Source: a bacterium
GTDB lineage: Bacteria > Pseudomonadota > Alphaproteobacteria > Rickettsiales > RI-342
Assembly: GCA_016124905.1 (NCBI GenBank)
Contig: WGMV01000046.1
Span: 1-44,511, forward strand
Length of the DNA stretch: 44,511 bases
Direction of reading: 5' to 3'
The position numbers and the translations under genes are program-made. The notes below the pieces were generated by a model, which saw only the letters and a list, made by a program, of their open reading frames with translations, made no database searches and was not told where the DNA came from. Of the stretch, positions 34,177 through 44,000 are shown one piece after another. Each line of letters begins with the position of its first letter. Position 1 is the first letter of the stretch.

Positions 34177-36570
34177 TTAGTCCAGACGTTTGAACTTTAC
34201 ACCAATCACATCGTAATTGACACTCATATATCCGCCGCAATGCGCTGAGGCCGGGTTCACGGCGCCGGGGATGTAAGACACATCCTGGGCCATCACACCC
34301 TCATACATGGCGTGGCTCGGGTCATTGATGTAGCGGAAGTGATAGAGCGGGATGCCATGCTGCATGCCAGCAAAGCGGATGTCGGTCTTCAGGCGCTGGT
34401 CAGAGCAGCAATCCGTGCTCTGGCACCAGCTGCTGGAGGGCGAGCAGGTGCCGCCGCCGCCATAGACCTGGCAGCAGCAGTTGGCAATCGCACCGCAACC
34501 GCAGCAATGGCCGCCGCATTCGCAACCGCCGCCGCCGCCGCCGCAGCTGTTGCAGCTGCCGCCGGAACAGCCGCCCCATGAGCCGTCATTGCAGGTTTGC
34601 GAACCCTGGCTGCTGACGCCGCAGCCACAGCCGCCCGGGTTACAGCTTTGCGTGCCGCCATGGCGGGTGCCGCCGCATTTGCGGTAGCATGCCGGCAATG
34701 GAATGCTCCAGGTGCCATCATTGCAGATTGCCGTGGTGGAGGGATTAGGATTGCTTTGCGAGCCAAAATAATTCGAGTTGTTACAGGTAATGGCCTGTGT
34801 AGTGTTGTGTAGCGCTGTGCCAGGCGCTGCGCCGCCGGGCATAGTCATAGGCGAGTAGAAGTTATTTGCCGATGTGGCCACGGTTATACAGTTTTTGTAG
34901 CAGTAGGGCAGGCTTGCAGGGAAGGTATCCGTATTGGTCGTATTGTTGTGAACCTTGATGGTTTTTGCGCCGCTATTGCAGCTTACCGTCACGGTCTGAT
35001 CCACGCCAAGGCCGTAGGAGTAACCGGTTGCACAGCTCACCGTAACCGTAGAGCCATGGCGGACATTGCCCAGGCCGGTGCCGACAGGGCCCGGAGGAAC
35101 AGGCATGGGAGCGCTGTCTGTTATAACCATGCGGGTTGCATTGTAACCGCCCATGGTGGTTACAGGGCTGCAATCCGCCTTACAATCCAGGCTTGAGCTG
35201 GTGTAGCCTGCGCCTGCAGTGGGGTTGCAGGTAATGGCGTTGGATTCACCGCTTACTTCGGCGGTGGTTTCTGCGCGGCCTGAATCACTGAAGCCGGCTT
35301 TACAGGTGATGACTACCTGGTTGTCGCGCGCGGTGAAGCCTTTGGAATCCAGCCAGCTATCCATCGGTTTGGGATCGATGTCGATATTGGCATTGGGAAT
35401 TTGAGCATACCGGCAAATCGTATCGCAATAGCCGCTCATATGCTGAAGGTTATCGGCGTAATGCCAGCCTTCATCCGCTCCGGGGCTTAAGCATTTAAGA
35501 GCCGGGTTGGTGTAGGTGTCCTGCTTGATGATATTGCCGCCGTCATCAAAGCCCCAGCGGTAAGTGGCTTGCGATGTGCTGCCTGTTGCGGTTGCACAGA
35601 TGCCTGAAGACGTGGTGCCAACGGCTACACCGGCAAAATAAACAGGATTGCCTTTGCGGTCATTGAACCAGATTGCATTACAGGCGGGGTATTGACAGCC
35701 GTAACCATTCGGGTCGACTTCAAAGATGCCGCCTTTGCGGCAAATTTTAAAATATTTTTGCGCGGCATTATCGGGGCAGTCAAACTGGATGCGCCCGCCC
35801 ACCGCCACACCACCCGCGCATTTCAGCACAGAGGTGCTGGTATCGGTCGGGTTGATGTTGGCGTTGTCGGTGGCGGCAACGGTGATGTTGTTCTGATCCA
35901 GCGCGTTGGCGGCCATGCGCAGGTAGCAGTCGCGGCCTTTACGCGTCAGATCGAAATTGGTGCCGTTCAGGCAGGTGCCACCGGTGCCGTCGGCTGCGCG
36001 GATGCGGCCGGTGGTGGGGTTGCCGTCGTCGTATTTCTGGTCGATGCGGCGGGCTTCTTCGGCGGTCAGGAAGCCGTAATCACCGGCGCCGCCCTGAAAG
36101 CGGGAATATTCAATCATGACCTGGCTGGAAACCGGTTCAATATAGACCTGCATGCCGACATCGCGGCCGAATTTGCTGGTTTTCAGGCTCGTGCCGGGAG
36201 CTGCTGCGACTGTCGGGTTATATTGGCCTTTGATAAGACCGGCCAGAGCAAGGTGCTGCCACAGGGCCTGGCGCTCGTTGTTGTTGTCGATCTCGCCATT
36301 GCCATTCCCGTTGAACGTGGCGGTGCCATCGGGGGAAACGCCGAGGCGTGTGCTGGCATTGGCCATGTCGCCGGGAAGGGCGCCGTAGGTCTTGACAAAC
36401 TGGGCGACCGCTCGCTGAACTTCTTCGGTGTCGGTGACCACGGATGTGGCCTTGCCGGAATCCATCAGCTGCCTTCCGGCCATCACCCCTGCGATCAATA
36501 AACCCGCGACCGCAATCGCTACTGCCAGCTCAAGAAGGGAAAAACCCGAAGGTGCGCGCAGCTTTTTCAT
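34177..36570 (-). CDS. Type IV prepilin fusion: prepilin N-terminus, sushi-like Cys modules, Gly/Cys-rich region, S74-like C-terminus
   Basis: The 797-residue product starts with a type IV prepilin leader, MKKLRAPSG|FSLLELAV, with Glu at +5 and a hydrophobic helix, so it should be cut and methylated by a prepilin peptidase and join a pilus-like fibre. Residues about 35-340 are a pilin-like body (KTYGALPGDM, GNGNGEIDNNNE, WQHLALAGLI). From about 385 to 660 come Cys modules of the form C...G..V...C..GYS...TVTC, resembling sushi/CCP repeats. Residues about 660-720 are Gly/Cys-rich. The last 75 residues read CSDQRLKTDI...YHFRY...YEGVMAQDVSYIPGAV, the peptidase S74 (intramolecular chaperone) pattern, with the catalytic Ser-Asp and Lys in place. 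That domain is best known from phage tail spikes. A possible CtrA box lies upstream. Confidence 0.85.
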   Translation of the reverse strand: MKKLRAPSGFSLLELAVAIAVAGLLIAGVMAGRQLMDSGKATSVVTDTEEVQRAVAQFVKTYGALPGDMANASTRLGVSPDGTATFNGNGNGEIDNNNERQALWQHLALAGLIKGQYNPTVAAAPGTSLKTSKFGRDVGMQVYIEPVSSQVMIEYSRFQGGAGDYGFLTAEEARRIDQKYDDGNPTTGRIRAADGTGGTCLNGTNFDLTRKGRDCYLRMAANALDQNNITVAATDNANINPTDTSTSVLKCAGGVAVGGRIQFDCPDNAAQKYFKICRKGGIFEVDPNGYGCQYPACNAIWFNDRKGNPVYFAGVAVGTTSSGICATATGSTSQATYRWGFDDGGNIIKQDTYTNPALKCLSPGADEGWHYADNLQHMSGYCDTICRYAQIPNANIDIDPKPMDSWLDSKGFTARDNQVVITCKAGFSDSGRAETTAEVSGESNAITCNPTAGAGYTSSSLDCKADCSPVTTMGGYNATRMVITDSAPMPVPPGPVGTGLGNVRHGSTVTVSCATGYSYGLGVDQTVTVSCNSGAKTIKVHNNTTNTDTFPASLPYCYKNCITVATSANNFYSPMTMPGGAAPGTALHNTTQAITCNNSNYFGSQSNPNPSTTAICNDGTWSIPLPACYRKCGGTRHGGTQSCNPGGCGCGVSSQGSQTCNDGSWGGCSGGSCNSCGGGGGGCECGGHCCGCGAIANCCCQVYGGGGTCSPSSSWCQSTDCCSDQRLKTDIRFAGMQHGIPLYHFRYINDPSHAMYEGVMAQDVSYIPGAVNPASAHCGGYMSVNYDVIGVKFKRLD

Positions 36571-36630
36571 AATAACTCCCCGAGGGCATAGAATGTGCCC
36601 AGTGTATTTGAAAACTTTATGGCACTTGTC

Positions 36631-36645
36631 TTAAGCAAGGCTTAA
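36631..36645. promoter_or_regulatory. Possible CtrA box between the prepilin fusion and sirtuin genes
   Basis: TTAA-GCAAGGC-TTAA is a perfect TTAA-N7-TTAA, the CtrA consensus spacing, and is a palindrome readable on both strands. It lies 61 bases upstream of the prepilin fusion start and 42 bases upstream of the sirtuin. CtrA controls pilin genes in Caulobacter. On the plus strand four Ts follow it, so a weak terminator is an alternative reading, but no gene ends here. Confidence 0.45.
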
Positions 36646-36686
36646 TTTTACCTAAAATGCAAGATACCTGAAAACCGGAAAAATGC

Positions 36687-37421
36687 ATGAATATTGTGAT
36701 TCTTACAGGGGCGGGGATTTCCGCCGAGTCCGGCGTGCCAACTTTTCGCGCGCAGGATGGATTGTGGTGCGGCCACCGGGTGGAGGATGTGGCCACGCCG
36801 GAAGCCTATGAACGAAACCCCGTGCTGGTCCAGTCATTCTACAACACGCGGCGGGCGCAGCTGCGGGAGGTGCAGCCCAATGACGCGCACCACGCGCTTG
36901 CGCGGCTGGAGCGGGACTGGGATGGGGATTACCTGCTGGTGACGCAGAATGTGGATGACCTGCATGACCGGGCCCGGGATGCCTATCCGGAACTGGGGCG
37001 GCGGGATGCGTTCGCCGGGCGTCCGGGCCTTATTCATATGCATGGCGAATTGCTGAAGGCCCGCTGCACCGAATGCGAACAGGTGTGCCACTGGAGGGCG
37101 GATCTGGAGGTGCACAGCGCCTGCGTGTGCCAAAATGGCGTGCTGCGGCCGCATATCGTCTGGTTCGGCGAAATGCCGCTGATGATGCATGCGATTGAGC
37201 GGGCGGTGGCGCAATGCGACCTGTTTGTTTCCATCGGCACATCGGGCGCGGTGTATCCGGCGGCAGGGTTTGTGCAGCTGGCACGCGCGGCTGGGGCGGA
37301 GACGGTTGAAATCAACCTGGAGCCCACCGTGCAGCGAGGATTATTCGACCGTGGCTATTATGGCCTGGCCGGGGCGCAGGTGCCCTTATTCGTGGAGGAG
37401 CTGCTTTCTACAGGCCTCTGA
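36687..37421 (+). CDS. cobB: NAD-dependent protein deacylase (Sir2/CobB family)
   Basis: Sirtuins remove acyl groups from lysines using NAD. The 244-residue product has TGAGISAESGVPTFR (residues 7-21), the NAD/catalytic segments TQNVDDLH (86-93) and HMHGE with catalytic His119, and RPHIVWFGEMP. The YxxR pair (Tyr52, Arg55) marks the class III, SIRT5-like type that prefers succinyl or malonyl groups. The zinc site has Cys127, Cys130, Cys146 and Cys148; the last pair is CVC, one residue shorter than usual. It converges on bcp with no gap between stops. Confidence 0.93.
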   Translation: MNIVILTGAGISAESGVPTFRAQDGLWCGHRVEDVATPEAYERNPVLVQSFYNTRRAQLREVQPNDAHHALARLERDWDGDYLLVTQNVDDLHDRARDAYPELGRRDAFAGRPGLIHMHGELLKARCTECEQVCHWRADLEVHSACVCQNGVLRPHIVWFGEMPLMMHAIERAVAQCDLFVSIGTSGAVYPAAGFVQLARAAGAETVEINLEPTVQRGLFDRGYYGLAGAQVPLFVEELLSTGL

Positions 37422-37919
37422 TTAAAGGCCTCTGACAGCGGCCAGCACATCCTGCACATGCCCGGGCACTTTTACGCTGCGCCACACCTGGCGGACGATG
37501 CCCTGTTCATCAATCAGGAACGTGGCGCGTTCGATGCCCATGTATTTTTTGCCATACATGGATTTTTCCACCCAGACGCCGTAGGCCTCGCACAGGCTGC
37601 CGCTCTCGTCGGAAACCAGATCGATGGTGAGGCTGTGTTTCTGGCAGAATTTATCATGGCTCTTGGGGCTGTCCTTGGATGCGCCTAGGATGACGGCGCC
37701 CAGCTTTTCGAATTCATGCTTGGCATGGCTGAAGTCGATGCCTTCGGTGGTGCAGCCAGGCGTGTCGTCCTTTGGGTAAAAATAAAGCACCAGTTTTTTG
37801 CCTGCATAATCCTTCAGGCTTAATGTCTGTCCGCCGCTGGCGGGAAGCGCGTTAAAGGCGGGCGCCTTGTCGCCGGCCTGAGGGCCGTTGTTGGAAAGGG
37901 CGCTGGCGGTGCCTGGCAT
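37422..37919 (-). CDS. bcp: Thioredoxin-dependent peroxiredoxin, Bcp type
   Basis: Bcp reduces peroxides with thioredoxin. The 165-residue product has the peroxidatic Cys56 in YPKDDTPGCTTEG, and Arg in GIERATFLID. The resolving Cys found five residues later in E. coli Bcp is absent; Cys92 (KFCQKH) may serve instead, or the enzyme may act as a 1-Cys type. It starts 36 bases after the glnE stop and may be transcribed with it. The two converging stops at 37421/37422 lie within a direct repeat (AGGCCTCTGA, twice). Confidence 0.93.
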   Translation of the reverse strand: MPGTASALSNNGPQAGDKAPAFNALPASGGQTLSLKDYAGKKLVLYFYPKDDTPGCTTEGIDFSHAKHEFEKLGAVILGASKDSPKSHDKFCQKHSLTIDLVSDESGSLCEAYGVWVEKSMYGKKYMGIERATFLIDEQGIVRQVWRSVKVPGHVQDVLAAVRGL

Positions 37920-37955
37920 GGATTTGCTCCATCCTGAATGTGAGGGGAGCTATCT

Positions 37956-40919
37956 TTAGCCCTTTTCCAGCCAGCCCTCAATCGCCTTGTTGCCCTCCGC
38001 ATAGATGGCGAGCAGGCTTTGCTTCAGGCTTTCCGGCGTTTCCAGGCCGAGCAGGTGCGCCATGCGCAGGCTGGCATGGGGGGTGAGCTCGTGCTCGCCG
38101 CCGGTATCCTCGCTGGGGTCGTGATAACACAGGCGCACCAGCTGCTGAATGGCGGAGAGGCGTTGCAGCCTGGCGCCCATTGCCCTGGCTTCGGCGCGGG
38201 GGATGGCGCCGGTCTCCGTCAGCCGATGCAGGGCGGTGAGGATGTTGGGGTGCCAGGCGTCGGGGTATTTCGGCAAATGGGTGAGCAGCAGCCACTGGAT
38301 GAGCAATTCATGATCCAGCAGGCCCCCCGCGTGGTGCTTGACGTCCCACCAGGCCTTGGGTGGGAGATTCTGACGAATTTTGGCGCGCAGCTCGCGCAGG
38401 TCGGCCAGGTAATCCTTTCCTTTGGCATGATGACTAAGCATGCCGCGCAGCCATTCTTCCGTCTGCTGTTGAAGTAACTCCGGGCCGATGGCGAGGCGCG
38501 CGCGCGTCATGGCCAGTTTTTCGTAGGTCCATGCGGGGCCGCCTTCGGCGTAATATTCCTTGAGCGCGGCGAAGGAGCAGGCGGTGGCGCCGTCCTTGCC
38601 ATAGGGGCGCAGGCGCAGGTCCAGGCTGTAAAGCTGGCCGTACTGCATGCGGGCGCTGATAGCGGTGACAAGACGCTGCGCCAGGCGGTTGTAATAGATT
38701 TCGGGCGAGAGTTTGCAGTCGCCCTGTTCGGCGGCATCGAAGAGGATGATGATGTCGAGATCGGAGGCGAGCGTCAGCTGCTGGCCGCCCCATTTGCCCA
38801 GCGCCAGAATGCCTGCCGCGCCGCCTTGGGGCGTGCCGTATTGTTCTGCCATGTCCTGGCTGACCTGCTGCCAGACCTGCTCCACCACCACGTCGGCAAG
38901 GTCGGAGAAGCGCTGCCCGGCTTCTTCCAGCGGCATTTCCTGCATCAGCAGGCGCGTGCCAATCACAAAGCCGTATTCATGGTTGAACTGGCGGCAGAGG
39001 TGGAGGGCGGCCTCGCGGTCGGTGGTATTGGCGAGCATGGAGGAGAGCTCGCGCGCCAGGCTTTCCCTGCCGGGCCATTCGCGCAGGCGGCGCAGCGCCA
39101 GGTAGCGGTCAAGCACGAAGGGGAAATGGCTAAGAATGTCGGCCAGCCTGGGTGAGCTGTCGAGGATGGCGGCCACAAGGCGGATCATCTCGCTCTGGTG
39201 ATAGAGGAGCGAGAGGAATTGCACGCCCGCGGGCAGGGCGAAGAGGAGGCTGTTGAAATCGCGGAAGCAGCGGTCGGGCTGGCTGGTGGCGGCCAGGGCG
39301 GTGAGAATGTCGGGGATGAGCTCGGTCATCAGCTCCCGCGCCTTGGCGCTGCGCATGGCGCGGCAGGTGCCGGAATGCCACTGGCGAATGAGCTGGGCCA
39401 CAATGCTTGGGTCCTGATAACCGAGCGCGGTAAGGGTGCGGGTGGTTTCGGGGTCTTCGTCGTTGCCGGTGAAGACGAGGTTGGCGCGGCCGGAGTGATC
39501 GTTCTCCGGTCCGGTCTGGACGTTCAGCGGTTTGTGCTCGGCGAATAGCGGGCGGCAATGTTTCATCACCGTAGCCAGAACGTGATGCACGGCCTGGCGG
39601 AACTGGTTCGTATCGGCAAAGCCCATGAGGGCGGCCACACGCCTGAGGCCGGTCTCGTCATCGGGGATGCGGTGCTCCTGCTGGTCATCAATCATCTGGA
39701 TGGCGTGTTCCAGCTGGCGCAGCGCGTGGTAGGCATCGGTCAGCTCATCGCGCGTGTCCTCGCCAATCAGGGTTTTGGCCGCCAGCGCATGCAGCGTCTG
39801 CACCGTGCCGCGCAGGCGGAATTCCGGTACGCGGCCACCCCAGATGAGCTGCATGGTCTGCACGAAGAGTTCGATATCGCGAATGCCCCCCGCGCTGAGT
39901 TTGATGTTGTGCCCGCCGAGATGTTCCGGCGCGATGCCGTGCTGGCTGTCGATCTGCCGTTTGATGGACTGGATATCGGCGATGGCGGCGAAATCCAGGT
40001 GCTTGCGCCAGACATAGGGCACGAGGGATTTGAGGAATGCATCCGCCGCCGTACGGTCACCCGCGACATAACTCGCTTTGATATAGCAGGCGCGTTCCCA
40101 GTTCTGCCCTACGGTTTCGTAATAGGTCAGCGCGGCGTGGGTGGACATGATGATGGGGGTGGAAAAGGGGTCCGGCCGCAGGCGGAGATCGACCCGGTGG
40201 ACATAGCCGTCGGCGGTGCGTTCGTTCAGCAGGGTGACGAATTCCTGCGTGGCGCGCACCAGCGCCTGACGGGGGGCGTCGTCGCCGGTGGAGGGCAGGC
40301 GCTCGGGGTCGAAATAAAGGATCAGGTCCACATCGCTGGAATAGTTGAGCTCGCTGGCACCGAGCTTACCCATGGCGAGCACGAAAATGCCGCTGTCATC
40401 GGGGATGCAGGGTTTCAGATGGCCCTTGGCGATGAGGTTTTTCAATATTTGCGCGTAGGCCGCCTCAATGGCCATGGTGGCCACGCGCGAAAGGGCGAGG
40501 GTGACCTGTTCCGGCTGCCACCAGCCGCCCAGATCGGCCAGGGCGATGATGATGGCGGAGCGCGATTTCAGGATGCGGAGCGCCGCCATGAGCGCATCGG
40601 TGGAGCTGTCGTCCAGCGGTTCGGCCAGCCAGCTTTCCAGCACCTGGTCGGGCCCGCTTTCAAAGAGGTTCAGCACCGTGCGCGGGTGGCGGCCGATCAG
40701 CTTGGTCAGGTAGGGGCTTGCCGCACCAACGGCTTTCAGCAATGTGGCGGCCTGCGGATTTTCAAGCAGGGCGGCGAAGGCCGGTTCCAGCCCGGCCTCG
40801 GCATAAAGCTGACGCCAGGTTTCAACAGCCTCGGCCGCGGCGTTTTCATCCATCACCACCGGCATGGGGCCGGAAGCGGGTGCATTCAGCAGAATATTGG
40901 TGAGGGCGGCCATAATCAT
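37956..40919 (-). CDS. glnE: Bifunctional glutamine synthetase adenylyltransferase/deadenylylase
   Basis: GlnE adds and removes AMP on glutamine synthetase according to PII state. The 987-residue product has two nucleotidyltransferase domains. The N-terminal one has GKLGASELNYSSDVDLILYF (about residues 180-200) and the C-terminal one has GKWGGQQLTLASDLDIIILF (about 705-730), each with the paired Asp of the active site. Length matches the family. The start could be the ATG at 40919 or 40913 (MAALTN). It is divergent from the AsmA-like gene with 111 bases between. Confidence 0.96.
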   Translation of the reverse strand: MIMAALTNILLNAPASGPMPVVMDENAAAEAVETWRQLYAEAGLEPAFAALLENPQAATLLKAVGAASPYLTKLIGRHPRTVLNLFESGPDQVLESWLAEPLDDSSTDALMAALRILKSRSAIIIALADLGGWWQPEQVTLALSRVATMAIEAAYAQILKNLIAKGHLKPCIPDDSGIFVLAMGKLGASELNYSSDVDLILYFDPERLPSTGDDAPRQALVRATQEFVTLLNERTADGYVHRVDLRLRPDPFSTPIIMSTHAALTYYETVGQNWERACYIKASYVAGDRTAADAFLKSLVPYVWRKHLDFAAIADIQSIKRQIDSQHGIAPEHLGGHNIKLSAGGIRDIELFVQTMQLIWGGRVPEFRLRGTVQTLHALAAKTLIGEDTRDELTDAYHALRQLEHAIQMIDDQQEHRIPDDETGLRRVAALMGFADTNQFRQAVHHVLATVMKHCRPLFAEHKPLNVQTGPENDHSGRANLVFTGNDEDPETTRTLTALGYQDPSIVAQLIRQWHSGTCRAMRSAKARELMTELIPDILTALAATSQPDRCFRDFNSLLFALPAGVQFLSLLYHQSEMIRLVAAILDSSPRLADILSHFPFVLDRYLALRRLREWPGRESLARELSSMLANTTDREAALHLCRQFNHEYGFVIGTRLLMQEMPLEEAGQRFSDLADVVVEQVWQQVSQDMAEQYGTPQGGAAGILALGKWGGQQLTLASDLDIIILFDAAEQGDCKLSPEIYYNRLAQRLVTAISARMQYGQLYSLDLRLRPYGKDGATACSFAALKEYYAEGGPAWTYEKLAMTRARLAIGPELLQQQTEEWLRGMLSHHAKGKDYLADLRELRAKIRQNLPPKAWWDVKHHAGGLLDHELLIQWLLLTHLPKYPDAWHPNILTALHRLTETGAIPRAEARAMGARLQRLSAIQQLVRLCYHDPSEDTGGEHELTPHASLRMAHLLGLETPESLKQSLLAIYAEGNKAIEGWLEKG

Positions 40920-41030
40920 GTTTTAAGAATTCATGCGCTATTTACTAGCTCTTTTTGGTCTTAACTGGCATGGGTGAGAAGGAAAGCCCATGCTCCATCG
41001 TTTAACAGTTGGTTTTAAAGCAGGAACAGG

Positions 41031-44000
41031 ATGCGACGGACGCGTCAATGGCTGATCTATGGAATGGCGGGCATGGCCGGGGCTGTGTTCGGCGTGCTGC
41101 TATGGCTGTTTGCCAGCCCGTCCCCGCAACAGGTGGGGTGGGTACTCAGGATCGTCCATGTGCTGAACGGGTCGTTCGATTCAAACCTCACCAGCCAGCA
41201 GGCCGTTTTTACGCGCAACGGCTGGAGTGGCGAATACCGGCTGGATGTGGACGGGCTGAAGATCGAGGATCGCCAGCATAGCTGGGTGATCAAAGCGCCA
41301 AGGCTGACGTTGGAAATTTCCCTTCCCGGCTTGATGAACGGCCGTCCTGTCACGTCGCTGCGGTCGCCCTATATCCGCACCGCGATTATCTCACGCGTGG
41401 GGGTGGTGACATCCAAAACCCAGCAGGCCAAAAGCCAGTCATGGGATATTGTGAGGATGGCCAATCACTTTTTTACCAGCACGCATGTGCCGGAAGTCTA
41501 TCTGGAGAAGATCGACATCACCTATCGTCAGCCCGCGCAAGATATCCACTGGGAGATGGTGGGCGCGAGCATCACCACCGCGCCAGATGCGAATGGCGGC
41601 ATGAGCGGGAAACTGGATGCCGGCTTTACCTACCAGCTGCCGGTGCTTGAAGTGATGACCGCCGATGAAAAAACGGGAGAGCTAACCGTCAAGCCGGTGA
41701 CGGCTGCCAATGCAAGGCCCAAGGATTTATACGGCCCCTTTGTGCCGGATGAGGGCGATAAACCGCTGGTGACCAGCGGCGAGGCGCAGCTGCATGTGGA
41801 TGCTCAATGGCCCGGTGTAGGGTCCGGTGTAGGGTCTGGCGCTTCCGCCAAAACAGCGCGTCAGCAGGGCAAGGCGCATATGGAAGCCAGGAACATACCG
41901 CTGGCAATCGCCGCATTGCTGGATTCTCAACTCGCGCCGGTGGCGGGGTTGCGCGGCACCGTCAACGCCACGCTCGACGCTGTGCTCAACCCCTGGGGCG
42001 GACTTACCAGCGCCAACCTCACACTCACCAGCGAACATGGCGCCTATGTGCAGCATGAATGGTATGATCAGCCGGTCGATTACCGCGATTTTCAGGCGCA
42101 TGTCACCATGGGCGGTAAGCCCGGCGTGTGGCTGCTGAAGGATGCATCGGTCAAAACCATGCAGGCCACTGCCTCTGCTGAGGGAATGCTCGATGTTTCA
42201 GGCCCCAGGCCCGTGTTTGACGTGACCACGCGGGTGGAGAATTTTCCTGCCTCCGCCTTGGGAGGCTACTGGCCGAAAACCGCCGGGGCCGATCCGCGCG
42301 AATGGGTGCTGACGCACATTACCGAAGGCACGGTGAGCAAGGCGGTGGGACGCTTCCGCATGAGCGCGGCGGACTATGCGGCCAAGCGCACGTTCGGCCA
42401 GACGCTTTTTGCGCAGCTCGAACTCGAGAATGCCACCATCGGCTATTACGATGACATGACGCCGGTGACCGGTGTGAACGGCTTTGTGCAGTTTACCGGG
42501 CGTGGGTTGAAGGCGCGGCTTGCGGAAGGGCGCATCGGCGAAGCGAAGGTGACCGACGCGGCGCTGGATATGGAGGATTTTCTCATTCCCATCACCAATT
42601 TGCATTTACGCGCGCATGTGGAAGGGCCCGCCTCGGCGGTTGCTTCGTATCTCTCGCACCCCGTGCTGGAGGTATCACAGCTGGTGGGGCTTGATGCCGC
42701 ACATGCCGGTGGGCGCGTGAGCGGTGAATATACCATGCATCTGGAAATCGGCACGGCAGGCAAGGTGACAATGCATTACGGCGTGGATGCGGATTTGCAC
42801 GATGTGAGCAACCCGAATCTGCTTGACCGGTATGACGTCTCCGCGGCGAATGGGAAACTGAAGATCGTTAATGACAGGCTCACGCTGCAGGGCAGCGCCA
42901 GGCTGAACGACGTACCCGCGAAACTGAACGTGAGCTATGCTATCGGCTCGGCCGATGAGGCGGTGGATTACACGGCGGAAGTGGACACGGACGGCGCAGG
43001 GCTGACGCGCCTTGGCTTTGGCGTGCCGAACGGGCCGATGGGCACGCTCGGCGGCACCAGCCAGATCAAGGTGGAGGCCAATGTCCGCAAGGGGCGTGAA
43101 ATCACCAAGGTGCAGGCGGACCTGAAGAACGCCACGCTGGACGTACCGGTGCTGGGTTACAGCAAGCCGGCCGGAAAACCCGCCAGCGCCAGCCTGACGG
43201 CAACCTATGACGATACCACCAAAATCACCGGCATTCCGGACCTCAAGCTGACGGGCGAGGGGCTGAACCTTCAGGGCAGCATCGTGGTGGATGGCAGCAA
43301 TGGGGATGGCGGCTGGCGCGAAGTGAAACTGCCCGTGCTGCGCATGGGCAAAAGCGATGTGCAGCTGGAGATGACCCGTAAAGGCGGGGTGGTGAATGTG
43401 AAGCTGAGAGGCGATGTGCTCGATGCATCCTCATTGCTGGACCAGAGCGATGAGCTGATGGATGACGGCGCCAAGAATTCCTCGCCGATGGAAGTGGATG
43501 CAAGCGTGTCACGCATGCTTTTCGGCGATAAGCGCGAGCTGAAGAATGTCAGCTTCACCATGAGCTGTAATGCGGATTTATGCAGCAAGGCCGAGGGCAA
43601 AGGCTCCTTTGGTAGCGGAGAAATCGTTACCTATAAGCTGGAAAAGAACGCCGAGGGTAAACGCAGCGTGAGCATGGGGACGGAAAATGCCGGGGAGTTT
43701 TTCCGCGTGCTGGATATCAGCGACAATGTGATGGGCGGCAAGCTCGACCTCAAAGGCTATTATGACGACACCAAACCGGGGCATCCGCTGGTGGGCAGGC
43801 TGAACGTGACCAAGTTCAAAACCTCACGCGCCAATGCGCTGGCCAAGCTGCTGAACGTGGCATCCCTCACCGGCATTACCGAATTGCTGGAAGGCGGCGG
43901 CATCGGGTTTGAGAAATTGCATGCGCCGTTTGTGTTCGGGCATGGCATTCTGGAAGTGAAGGATGCCTATTCCATCGGGCCGTCGCTCGGCATCACCTTC

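Noticed and set aside
34389-34766. Open frames on both strands rich in Ala, Pro or Gln
   Set aside because: They are shadows caused by the Gly/Cys codon bias of the prepilin fusion.
41812-41835. 12-base in-frame tandem duplication in the AsmA-like gene
   Set aside because: A small slippage event giving GVGSGVGSG; no sign of phase variation since it keeps the frame.
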